64,000 nucleotides of DNA, from positions 26,100,667-26,164,666 of the forward strand of contig CM055076.1 of assembly GCA_029204045.2 (NCBI GenBank), given 5' to 3'. Under the pieces are notes generated by a model. It did no database searches. It was not told the DNA's origin and saw only the letters and a program-made list of their open reading frames with translations. The translations under genes were made by a program, and so were the position numbers. This DNA is from Tillandsia leiboldiana. Lineage: Eukaryota; Streptophyta; Magnoliopsida; Poales; Bromeliaceae. Below, piece by piece: positions 24,505-35,034 of this stretch (the stretch's first letter is position 1; each line of letters starts with the position of its first letter).

Positions 24505-27500
24505 TTAAAGAAGCCCCTCCCAGAGCGACCTAGCAAAAATGCAGTAGAAAAACAGATGGTCCAAATTTTCGACTCCTGCACAGCAGCACATGCAGATCGA
24601 AGGGCTGAGCCATCCCCTTTTGGCAAGCAGATCCGCTGTGAGTAACCTATACCTAGCAGCAATCCACAAAAAGATTTTAATTTTAAGAGGAATTCTAATC
24701 CTCCACAGGTGCAGGATCCTGCAGTCGTTCACGCCATCGAAGCAAAGGAAATAATAGGCACTCTTAGTCGAGAAACACCCGTTGTTACTCCATCTCCAAG
24801 AAATAAGGTCAATAGAATTAGACAAATGGAAGTTGTTGAATAAAACATGCAGATGAAGCAGCTCGCGCCGAGCCTCGGGTCGCAGGTCACTAGGGAAACC
24901 AAAGTTGTTGAGGGAACCAAAGCGGCAAAACCAATTGTGAACTGAAAGGTGCTTGTGGGGTGAAGCAGCAAAAAGGTTGGGGAAAAGATTATGCAGTAGG
25001 AAATCCCCATTCCAACGTGCATTCCAGAAAGACGTCGTCATGCCGCAGCCTACGGTGAAGGAAGTAGAGGTGATGAAGAGTGAGGAAGTAGAGAGCATAC
25101 CCTTCCAAATCGGGCAACACCCAGTCGGCGCCGCCCTAACGGAGAGGGGAGGTCGATGAGAATAATGTTTCAGTGTCAGCAACCGCACCCAAGGAAGAGA
25201 CTTGGAAGAATGGAAAGTCCAAAGTCCTTTCAGAAGGAGAGCAAAATTAGAGTTGCGAATGTTACGAATGCCAAGTCCCCCGTATAAAATCGGGCGGCAG
25301 ACCTGCTCCCAATTTACCAGACAGTGAAACCCACTTCTAATTCTTTTCCCCTTCCAGAAAAAGCCCCGGCGAATTTTGTCGATCGATGTGACGCCCCCAA
25401 TAGTCCCACATCGGATGTGGATGGATTTGTGATTGGGTTTATATGAGACTTGGACACTAGTAATAATAACTGGGCTTAAGCATTTTGGGCTGTGGTTTGG
25501 GCCCAACGAGTTATTATTGCTAGTGGGCCGGGTCGTTACATTTGGTATCAGAGCCAATAACCAGCCGGAAGTGTGTTACGAGTCTCGGCTGAGCCTGGGT
25601 CTAGATGACAGGGCTAGCGAGACGAGTCTCACATCGCCTGGTGATCTTGGGCTTGTGTGTGTGTGTTTGGGCTGACGAGGACGTCAGGCCTAAACGGGGG
25701 GAGTCTGTGACACCCCCAATAGTCCCACATCGGATGTGGATGGAATTGTGATTGGGTTTATATGAGACTTGGACACTAGTAATAATAACTGGGCTTAAGC
25801 ATTTTGGGATGTGGGTTGGGCCCAACGAGTTATTATTGCTAGTGGGTCGGGTCGTTTACAATCGAGTTAGCAACCCAAATAGGAAAACAGAAGGTAGAAC
25901 AAAAATAGGAGGGGATGGAGGAGATAACCGAATTAAGAAGCACCAAACGCCCCCCCTAGAGAGCAAAAGACCCTTCCAACCCACGAGTCTCTTATCCAAT
26001 TTCTCAATAATGGGAAGGAAATCAGATTTACGCAGCGCATTGGGTGAAAGAGATAAACCCAAATAACTAATATGAAAGCCATGCGAAGAGCAGCCGAAGA
26101 AGTTTGCTAAAGCCTCAGTGCTAGAGCTCGACAAGTGAATCGGGGAGATGGAGCTCTTGCCGAAATTAATTTTAAGACCGGAATTCCCCGAGAAAGCATC
26201 TAAAATGAGTTTGATGACCCTCACCGATCGGTCCGAACCATCAAAGAAGATAAGAAGGTCGTCGGCGAACTAAAGGGAGTGAATCCTTTCATTCCCGATA
26301 CCTACTGCCGTCAGGTCATGGGTAATAGTAACCGCCTGAAACATCCTGAATAACACATCGATGCAGAGGAGGAAAAGGAGTGGAGACAAAGGATCGCCCT
26401 GGCGTAGCCCACGTTTGCACGAAAAGAAGTTACCGGGGTTGCCATTGAGCAGCACAGCCATCGAGGATGAGAGTAAGAGGTCCTTGATCTAGCCAATCCA
26501 CTTGGAGCCAAACCCCCTGGCCGAAAGCAAATCGATCAGAAAAGCCCAGTTGACATGATCGAAAGCTCTCTCGAAGTCAATCTTGAGAATCGCCGCTTGT
26601 TGATTGGTTGAATGAAGATGATGGAGAAGAATATGGGCGCAGTAGAAGTTGTCGAGAATCGATCTACCCTTAATAAAGGCCGTCTGGAATGGGTTAATAA
26701 GCTTATCCAAAAGTCGCTGGAGTATGGTAGCCAAAACCTTCGAAAGAATTTTAACCATGCTGTTCTCAAGGCTGATAGGCCTAAGGTCACTGGCAGAAAG
26801 GACCACACTTTTCTTAGGAATGAGACAAATCCAGCTTGCATTGATCTCGTGGAGATCGAGAGAGCCGTTATGGAAGTTGGAGAAAAGTTCCATAACGTCA
26901 GCCTTGAGGACGTGCCAAAAGCGATGGAAGAATAGCATTGGAAAGCCATCAGGCCCATGAGCCTTATCCAGAGCGCAGGAGAAGATAGCATTTCTAACCT
27001 CGACCTCCTCGAAAGGAGCCTGAAGACTGAGGAAGTCTATCTCAGAATCGGTAGAAGGGTACAACGAAGCGAAGTTGATGGAAGCACTCATGTCGGGAGC
27101 GACCCCGAGTCGCTTCACAAAGAAAGCGAACAAGAGGGCAGCAATAGAGTCCTGAGAATACCGTATAGAAGAACCATCGGCAAGTTGAGAGATGTAGTTT
27201 TTGTTACGGCGACAGCTAGCTTTAAGGTGGAAGAATTTGGTGTTTGCATCTCCAGCCCTTAACCACTGTACCCTAGATCTCTGCCTCTATTTGAATTCCT
27301 CCTGCAGACACAACTCTTCGTATCTCATTTTAAGTAGAGGTCTAAGAGAACATTCCAAATCGATTAAGGGTCTAGACTCTTCAGCTAAATCGAGCCACTC
27401 AAGCCACTTGAGGCAAAGATCCTCCTGCAGGGAAATAGTTGGCTTAAGACCAGAGCTCCAAGACCGGAGAGCTGTCTGAACGCTCTTGAATTTTGAAGAA

Positions 27501-28342
27501 ATTCTACTCACAAGGCCGATCCCACTGCGGGTAACGTTCCAAGCGTTAGAAACCACCTCGAAGACCGCCGGATATCGAAGCCAATAGGTCTCAAATCTAA
27601 AAATAGAGGAAGAAGGCGCAAAAGAGAAGGCCGTAAGCAGTAGGGGGGTGTGGTCAGACCTCGGCCGAGGTAAAGCACGAAGAGTAGAATGCGGAAAGAA
27701 GAGAAGCCAATCTTTAGACACAAAAACACGATCGAGACGCTCTAAGGTAGGGAGGCGCCTGCCATTAGACTAAGTGAAAGACTTGTTCAAAATAGGTAGA
27801 TCGATAAGTCCTATGTCAGTCACCACACTTCGGAAGTTGAGAATGTCAGTCAAATTTGAGGGAGGACCATTCTTATCTCGAATAGAGAGAAGAACATTGA
27901 AGTCGCCAAGGATCGTCCATTGCCCCACCAACAGAGAACCGATGAATCGAAGCTCTTGAAAGAAAACCGATTTCAAAGAAGGAATAGTGGGTCCATAGAT
28001 GTTGGAGATAGTAAAAAGTGACCCGTCCACCTTCCTTCTCAAGACGAGATTAACCGAGAAAACCCCAACCCATTCATGCACGCAATCGAAAAGAACGGGG
28101 TTCCAAGCAGTAAGGAGACCACCCCTCATCCCGACAGCATCAAGAGTACGAAAATTTTGAAGATGATAGCCGCGGAAAGAGGAAAACTTGGAGGGAGTAG
28201 TAGAGGCTAGCTTGGTTTCTTGGAGGCAGATCACACAGCATTTGGCGTGCTTAATAAAAAACTTAGCAGCGACACATTTGACAGGGTCATTTAGTCCACG
28301 GATATTCCAAGATAAAAATCTATAGGATCTGTTTCTAGCCAT
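24505..28342 (-). pseudogene. LINE ORF2: endonuclease / reverse transcriptase, inactivated
   Basis: Start chosen at 28342, where the AP-endonuclease fold begins (MARNRSYRFLSWNIRG). Endonuclease motifs seen include QETK and GDFNV. Reverse transcriptase motifs follow: LIPKK, QTAFIKGRSILDN, LKIDFERAFDHVNW, RQGDPLSPLLF, FADDLLIF. After the TRIM comes the distal region with CRPILYGGLGIRN and a zf-RVT-like end (LWRIRIPLKIKIFLW...CAGVENLDHLFF). In-frame TAG codons lie at 27770, 27287, 26489 and 26270; by family comparison three replace Trp and one replaces Gln. The frame is constant across them. The TRIM (25387-25860) interrupts the gene and supplies the first ~57 codons of the downstream open frame. 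It would encode the enzyme that nicks target DNA and copies the element's RNA; it is not functional as it stands. Confidence 0.9.
25387..25860 (+). mobile_element. TRIM retroelement nested in the LINE (copy 2)
   Basis: 474 bp: LTR 25387-25540, primer-binding site 25543-25555, purine tract ending at 25705, LTR 25706-25860. Target duplication ATCGA at 25382-25386 and 25861-25865. The two LTRs differ slightly (gacgcccc versus gacacccc; one extra T near the 3' end), so the insertion is not brand new. Confidence 0.95.
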
Positions 28343-28756
28343 AATAAAAGAAAAAATCACCGGCATAAGAAAGCGAACAGGGAGAGCTAACCTCAGGCCA
28401 AACGGCCCCCAGGGCCCGGCGAGGAGGAGAAAGAAGATCCCGAATCGATAATACCACATGCTTTCTTGATCTGTTGAACTTCCGCCATCAAAAGGGGGGT
28501 GAGGATGTCCGATCTGGAGGACGGGTCTGCCCCAGAGAAAGGAACTCCAGGCGAAACGGCCGGTGGAGAAGCAGTGGCCGAGCATCCACCCGGAATGGCA
28601 GGGGGGTCGAGAGAAGGTGACGGTGAGGAAACTGGCCCTACCAAAGTTAGGGCTGAAGAGACGGAAGCGGTAGAAGAACGATCTTCCTTCGAAGTTCAAT
28701 TTTTTGCACATAAGGTCCTGTGCTCTGAGGAGAGAAGATTTCTTCGCACCCTTGAG

Positions 28757-29806
28757 TTAAATCTTCACACCCTTGAGTTTGGCCGCCAAACGAGGGCTAC
28801 GCCTATGAGACAAAAGCTTGCCGGTTGCAGGGAGATCCAAGCACGGAGCCGAGAGCAAGCGCCGCCGAAAAACACCTGCCTCCCCCTGAGAGAGAACCAC
28901 CGGAGAGTCCCCAGGGCGGGAGGCGGGCGATCCCAGGTCCACACCAATCGGCTGGCTAGGGCCGAAAGAAGAAGTGCAAGCGATTTCCTCTGGAGAAGAT
29001 CCCCGCGTCGAGCCCGGGGTCAGGCAGGGTGAAATCACCAACGGAGCAGCCGAGATCCGAAGTGGAGGGAAGTTCGAGTCCGAGACCGCCAAGGGACCCT
29101 TCTGAGGGTCGCACCGCTCCCTCTGCTGTCGACCCTGCTCTGGCCCTCCCATCCCCACCGAAGAAGGGCGCTCCGTGCCCGCCGCAGGGATAGAAGTGAA
29201 CCCCGAATGTTGAATGAAATCCTCCTAGGCCTCCGAGGAATCGAGACCAAGATAATGGTCCAAGGTTTCCCCTAACAGAATAGGATTGGTTTCCTCCCAC
29301 GAGTCGATCTCAATAGAGATGCGAAACCTTCTATCTTCGACCGTCAAATTAAGAACCTCAGGGATAGAGCCGACGTCTATGCAGCGGATGCAAATCCTAT
29401 AGCAAGAAACATCCTTTAGGTTTCTACTGCGAGAGTCAGTCTCCCACAATTCGCCGAAGCCGCTAACAGCAGCCTTCACATCCCCCTCGTTCCAACAAAA
29501 AATAGGCCAATTGATAAGGCGGATCCAAGCTTTATGGAAGAGGCGACCCCTGGCTCCCTCACCAGCTTCCACCCAATCAGAAAGAGAGAAGTTAACACCT
29601 TCAAACCGAAAAGGGCCATGGCCAATAACAAACTCCCTCGTCACCCAACTCGGAAAGAAAATAGCGAACGAAGAAGGCCGATATGAAGCGACCTTGTAAT
29701 CGAAAGGGGAGCCACCGAACAGACCTGCCAACCCTCTTGGAAGCACCTCCGAGACCAAGCGAGAGTGAGAGTCACTGACCAGTACCTTCGCCATGCGGCC
29801 CGACAA
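28757..29806 (-). pseudogene. LINE ORF1 (DUF4283-like RNA-binding protein), one nonsense codon
   Basis: About 350 codons on the minus strand. It starts MSGRMAKVL and ends RRSPRLAAKLKGVKI. The N-terminal part (FPSWVTREFVIGHGPFRFEG...WPIFCWNEGDVKAAVSGFG) resembles the DUF4283/RRM-like domain of plant L1 ORF1 proteins, which bind the element's RNA. A TAG at 29225 splits the frame; the rest continues in phase. It lies upstream of ORF2 with a gap of about 415 bp, the usual L1 order. Domain assignment is from pattern recognition only. Confidence 0.7.
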
Positions 29807-30444
29807 GGAAACCTGCCCGGAAGATGGAGACGAGCAGGGGAGGAAGGCATCTATCCCGCGCAGGCGACGATATCAAGGACTGAGAGACCCCTCCACGTGC
29901 AATCTCACACGATTCGACGCATAAAATATTAACACTTTTGTGATAATACCTTGTAAAAATTATGTTTTATGTGTTTTTTTTGTAGTTTCGGTTTGCCGAA
30001 TTCGAAATTGAACTTCACCACGTCGTTCAGCTCGACAAGATCGTTCAGGTAGTTATTTTATTTCGTCGAGTTTGGGTCTCGTTAGATTAGATTAGTCATT
30101 TTTTTAAAAACACTTAAAAATTTAAATTTAAAATTTAAAATTTTTAAAAATTAAATTTATTTTAAATTTTAGAGTTTAAAATTCACATGTATTATATGAG
30201 AAGTTTTTTGTTCCGCCTGAAAGATGAGAAGTGTTTTATTTCCGCCATGCCATATTAGGATGGGAAGGAATCTACAAAATCTCTAATACCTACTAATGTT
30301 TAACTAAATAATTAATTCTCAAATTATTATAAAGTATATTACTTTATTGCTATATATTTTAAGTATTTTGATATTTATATATAATACTTTTGCAATAAAC
30401 AACAAACAAACTTAATATTTACATGAATTTTAAAACAATATCAA

Positions 30445-31037
30445 TTATGCAACAGACCGGTGGGAGGATTTATTCAATGGCACAGCAGAGGACGGATTCA
30501 TCAGAGGACGTGGTCGCAGGTATTATTTTTTCTCAGGCATTTGTGTTAGGATTTTTTTTTTGATACTGGAGCGTCCCACTCTTTCATATCGCGTACTTTT
30601 ATTCGTACCCATGGTTTTGAGAAAAGTCCCCTTTTCACAGTATTGTCAGTTTTGACTCCGAGGCCACCAATGGATGCTAATACTTATGTACCTACCGGCC
30701 CAGTGATGTTGGACAATTGGGTTTGCCCGAGGGAACTTGTGGTTATTCCTATTTGGGAGTTTGATGTGGTGTTTGGTGCTTGGTATGGATTGATTAGTAA
30801 GGCGGGAGGTGCATATGCGAGAACTTGGATATTCAGAACTTGTATTCCAAGCGTGTAAAAAAATCTTTTTTGCCATGTTTATTTTCACTACTCGGGTAAG
30901 GAGACTGATTGATGGTGGATGTGTGGCTTATTTAGCATTGGTGGATATGATCACGCGGCCTTCGTCGTCACTCACAGATATTCCCATAGTGGGGGAGTTA
31001 TTGAATAATTTTTTTGAAGAGTTGTCGGAATGTCCGT
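30445..31037 (+). pseudogene. Ty3/gypsy retropepsin fragment, unit B
   Basis: Fragment of a gypsy polyprotein covering the aspartic protease and the linker to reverse transcriptase. The active-site motif DTGASHSF is still intact here (about 30560-30585), followed by SVLTPRPPMDANTYVPTGPV, a degraded GMDWL region and TRPSSSLTDIPIVGEL. The frame is shifted at several places and no reverse transcriptase follows. The same fragment occurs in units C and D but not A, so it was inserted before B, C and D separated. Confidence 0.8.
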
Positions 31038-31779
31038 AAGAAACCTACTACATAGGAATCTAAAATAACTACAAAACCGGAGACATAGACGATAGCTCTA
31101 ATACATAGCAATCTAAAAGAACTACAAAATTACAGACATAGACGAGAAATCTAATTTTTTAGGATACGAAAACCGAATACCACTCATTCTCATCCCCTTG
31201 CCATCGTAACCGCATTCCTTCATTGGCATTAAACAATATTTCTATATTCACAATAATAGTGAAGGAATATAATTAAAAACTAAGTGTTATATAATTTAAA
31301 TAACAAATAAAAAATTATAATTTGTTATTAAAAAAATTTTTACTAAATATTTCAGTAATTAAAAAATTAAATATTTCACTTCTCACAATATTTTTATAAA
31401 CTTTTATATTATTTTTTATAAGTTTTTGTAATATTACTATCTATAGAAGTAAAGATAAATATAAAATTTATTTTCATTGGTTAATCCTCCAATATCACAA
31501 ATCAAATCGTAGAAATAACATAACTCTATTCTCCTAAAATTTAGAAAAAATGTTATAAATTGTATGATATATAAATGCATTGCTAATTATTTCACCATCT
31601 CACAAGAGAAAAGTGAATAAGCAACGAATATCATTTGTATGACATCTCATAAGAAAAAAATAAAGTAACTATAAAAGTCATTTGTTTGGCTCCTTTAACT
31701 TTTCCAGTTATATTTTACAACGTTTACAACTATAAATGTAAAAATATTTTTTTTAGTAGAATAAAAATAATTTTTTTTT

Positions 31780-31826
<47 letters not shown>

Positions 31827-32161
31827 AATACTTAATTTTAATAGTAATTGTTTTAGAGTTATAATGATAAAAATACATTGCAATCCCTCAATTATAAGTC
31901 AATTTGAAAAGAGCCTTCAACTTTATAATGATAAAAATGTATATACGTGAAGTGATCCTTCGTCGCACCCCCACTTTTAGATGAGTGGGGGTGTGAGATG
32001 TACACCCCTTTGGGATGTAAATATAGCATTCCTCGTATGTAAATACTTAACTTCAATCGCAATTGTTGAACAATGCTATCTATATATACACCTCAAATGA
32101 ATTATATGATGTACACTCTATTCATTTAAAAATAAATCTTTTTTACTAATTATATTGAAGT

Positions 32162-32269
32162 GGGGCCATTCCCTTGACTCGTACTGATGAGAATTTTACT
32201 CCACGAGAAATTGAACAAAAAGCTGCCGAATTGGCCTATTTCTTGGGCGTACCAATTGAAGTATTTTGA
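32162..32269 (+). pseudogene. ycf4: ycf4 C-terminal fragment (plastid origin)
   Basis: 108 bp reading GAIPLTRTDENFTPREIEQ...AYFLGVPIEVF and a stop. This matches my memory of the conserved C-terminus of Ycf4, the thylakoid assembly factor for photosystem I. The first ~145 codons are missing, so it cannot function. It is a recent transfer, because the frame is open and close to the plastid protein. Confidence 0.8.
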
Positions 32270-32385
32270 AATGAATTGAACACAATAAAGAATAAATGTT
32301 TTCTCGGCATGGGGGAAGGAACTTGCTAATTCCTTTTTTAATACAATTGAAGTCTTTTTGGAATGTTCATTTGAACAAAACATGT

Positions 32386-32389
<4 letters not shown>
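32162..32389 (+). other. Nuclear plastid DNA insert (NUPT): ycf4 3' end plus ycf4-cemA spacer
   Basis: About 228 bp of plastid-like sequence absent at this place in units C and D, where 'attatattgaagt' runs directly into TA/TG repeats. It starts with the last 36 codons of ycf4 and continues with what should be the ycf4-cemA spacer. 'attgaagt' occurs at the left junction and twice inside the insert, which fits microhomology-mediated joining at a break. Confidence 0.75.

Positions 32390-32390
<1 letters not shown>

Positions 32391-32470
<80 letters not shown>
32391..32470. repeat. TG/TA microsatellite, unit B
   Basis: Short TG start followed by about 38 TA units. The homologous site in unit D (from about 56986) also starts TGTGTGTG before TA. 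Confidence 0.95.
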
Positions 32471-32472
<2 letters not shown>

Positions 32473-32504
32473 TTAATTTCAATAGCAATTGTTTTAGAGT
32501 TATA

Positions 32505-32727
32505 TGTCACGCCCCGAGTTTTAAAAAGCAGGCTAGTCAAAAAAACGGGTGTCCGACTGGACTAAAGCAACCAGAGGGCCGAATAGATCAAACCCGGACC
32601 GAGGATAACCCACCTGAATGTAGGCGGTCCAACGACTCCAACAGAAGGCTCGTGGGCCGGAGTCAGACTGCAAGGACCTGAACAGAAAGTAGAATAAGTA
32701 TCCGACTCACTCGTACCCATCCCGACA
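32505..32727 (+). mobile_element. 223-bp solo LTR
   Basis: Starts TGTCACGCCCCGAG and ends CCCATCCCGACA, flanked on both sides by TTATA (32500-32504 and 32728-32732). Units C and D have the uninterrupted site 'ttttagagttataatggtaa'. The TG...CA ends with a 5-bp duplication define an LTR that lost its body by recombination; orientation is not certain. Confidence 0.8.
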
Positions 32728-32789
32728 TTATAATGGTAAAAATGCATTGCAACCCCGCAATTATAATTCAATTTGAAAAGGGTCTTCAA

Positions 32790-32818
32790 TTTTTTTTTTT
32801 TTTTTTTTTTTTGAGGCA
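32790..32818 (-). mobile_element. Extremely 5'-truncated retroposon (poly(A) tail only)
   Basis: A 29-bp insert of 23 T followed by 'gaggca', flanked by the 14-bp repeat AAAAGGGTCTTCAA (32776-32789 and 32819-32832). Units C and D have a single copy of that text. This is the footprint of LINE-type target-primed reverse transcription that stopped almost at once. Confidence 0.75.
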
Positions 32819-35034
32819 AAAAGGGTCTTCAACTTTATAACGATAAAAATGTATATATATGTAAATACTTAACTTCAATAGCAATTGTTGAACAATACTA
32901 TCTATATATACATCCCAAATGGGTTGTATGATATGCATCGTATTCATTTAATGATGAATCTTTTTTACTAATTATATTGAAGTGATTAGTAAAATTCATT
33001 ACATCATAAAATGGATGAGATATAAAATATACACTCTATTTGAAATGTACAAATAATATTTTCCGAGTTATAATGGTAAAAATGCGTTGCAACCTCTCAA
33101 TTATAAGCCAATTCGAAAAGAGCCTTCAACTTTATAATGATTAAAATGTATATATGTAAATATTTAATTTCAAAGAAAATAATTTGGTACACTCCAAATA
33201 GGATATAAAATTTACACCTTATTTATTTTAGGATGAGATAAATTTTACTAGTCAGTTGAAAGAGACTAGTGAATAAGTTTCCATCTTGAGATGGATGGAA
33301 TATACATTATATATCTAATTTTGAATGTACGGATGCATTGCTTTAATTTCAATAGCAATTGTTTTAAAGTTATAATGATAAAAATTGGTATACGATGTAC
33401 ACCCACCCATCTAGGGATAGGGATTTAGCCATCAGTCACTTCGAAATGACTGGTGAAATTCACTCTATCTCTAGATGGATGGGATGTATAATGCACATCC
33501 CATTTGGGGTGTACAGCTAGTATTTTTCAATTTCAATAACAATTATTTTAGAGTTATAAGGTGTATGATATACACTTCACCTATCTTATCTAAAGGTGAA
33601 GTGTATTTCACTACTCTTTTTGAAGTGATCAGTAAAATTTATTTTACCTTATAATAAATAAAGTATAAGATATACATCCCAAATAAAATGTGTAAACAAT
33701 ATTTTTCAAGTTATAATGATAAAATGTATTGCAACCCTTCAATTATAAGCCAATTTGCCTTCAACTTTACATTTAATTTTCTCCTGAATTTTTTTCGCAA
33801 ATATGTATTTTTTTTATTTGTACTATTTTAGTTAATTAAGATAGAAGTTTACTTTTAATGAATTTATTAATTATATCCATTAATTTTTCTAATTTTACTT
33901 AGTAAAAGATTAAAGATAATAAATCTAATGGTTATCTCCAGCTTAATCAATTACCATCACTCAATAAGCAGCAGGTGGAAAAAAAGGCTTCTGATTTCTA
34001 AAATCGTCCCAATACAAATATATTTAAATCTAATTTAAAGTATTTAAATTTAAATTTTTAATTTTTAGAAATTTATTCTATATCAAAATATTCTAAAATT
34101 TATCAAAAAATCACTAAAATAAATTAACTATTTTTTAAAAAATAAAAATATTAATAATATTTTTTTTTTGATTTTTTAGCTGTATCATTTTTTTGGATGT
34201 CCCCTCTCATTAATTATAAGCATCATAATTATTGGAGTTAGAGTTAGAAATTAAGTAAATAATAGTACTAAAAAATAAAATCGATAGTAATTAACTATCT
34301 AATAAATTTATAATTAAATTAAATAATAGAATTTACTGATAAACGCTACCCAAATTTTAAAAATTATTAAAAAAAAAAAATCGAAAACAAAATTAATTCA
34401 TAAACGTACGAGGGACTATTCTAAAACATATTTTCTTACTTTGCGCAGATTAATCGAAGATACCGTTCTAAGATACGATCGAAACTCATTTTCTTACCAA
34501 CACGACCGTAAAAGAGGTTGATGAAAACTTTTTCAACATCCGGCAATAAAAAAAATCATACGGAGAAAAAAAAAAAAATATGAGATGAAATAAAATTTTA
34601 ATGAAAATTTTTCTCAATACTCTTTTATTATTTCTTATTTTTTTTCTTTCATATATCATACTGTGTAAACAATAAATATTGTATAAATAATAAATAATAT
34701 ATATACAGCAAAAAGAGGAGTAGTACTTTGAAAATTTATTTTAATTAGCGTGGACCCTTGATTAGGGGAGAAGGAGAAACGCCTCTCAGCTGCGTGTGTA
34801 GCAGGCGTGTGAGAGTGTGAAAAAGTTCTCTAATAAAAGTATATAAATAATAATAAATAAAAATAAATTATTAATAATAATAATAATTTAAAAATTTTAG
34901 ATTTTCATCAACAGTAAACTTCTGCATCTAGTTATCTATATTTCTCAACTAAATTTTTACCATCTATTATTTGAGTCCAAACTATAGCCAAAAATACTTA
35001 TGTGCGACTATTGGGAACTGTTTGAGTCCAAATC

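Larger units (their letters stand above)
16940..28440. repeat. Copy 2 of the 11.4-kb duplicated block
   Basis: Co-linear with 2487-13900. The offset is 14453 at the start and about 14540 at the end; the difference comes from longer TA runs and small indels. Copy 2 preserves long LINE frames and continues through the LINE 5' end to 29878, so it is the better version for annotation. Confidence 0.9.
23810..29878 (-). mobile_element. L1-type LINE, near full length (6.1 kb)
   Basis: Minus-strand element. The order from right to left is ORF1 (29806-28757), a spacer, ORF2 (from 28342), a 3' non-coding region and a poly(A) tail seen as the T-run at 23810-23819. A TRIM splits the distal part of ORF2. 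All stops inside both ORFs are TAG and the frame is otherwise kept, so the element died by point mutation. At its 5' end it abuts unit B (29884), and the end of unit A is missing there, suggesting a deletion with or after insertion. I found no clear target duplication. Confidence 0.9.
31783..33785. repeat. Tandemly amplified short modules of unit B
   Basis: A module containing 'aatttcaatagcaattgttt', 'gcattgcaacccctcaatta' and 'gggccttcaactttataatg' recurs roughly every 200-300 bp, mixed with TA runs and old fold-back MITEs whose ends resemble 'gtgtacacc'. Unit A has only the fold-back version at 5097-5607. The same modules are at 48295-49870 and 56800-58670 in C and D. Non-coding. Confidence 0.7.

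Noticed and set aside
30445..31037. Intact Ty3/gypsy element, because DTGASHSF is present in unit B
   Set aside because: Only the protease region is present. It is frameshifted, with no LTR, integrase or complete reverse transcriptase nearby.
32150..32565. Frames containing long Tyr-Ile runs
   Set aside because: Translation of TA microsatellites; also at 4892, 19429, 23196 and 48362.
31783..33785. CRISPR-like regularly spaced repeats
   Set aside because: Spacing is irregular, units are diverged, and the context is a plant nuclear genome. These are amplified AT-rich modules and MITEs.
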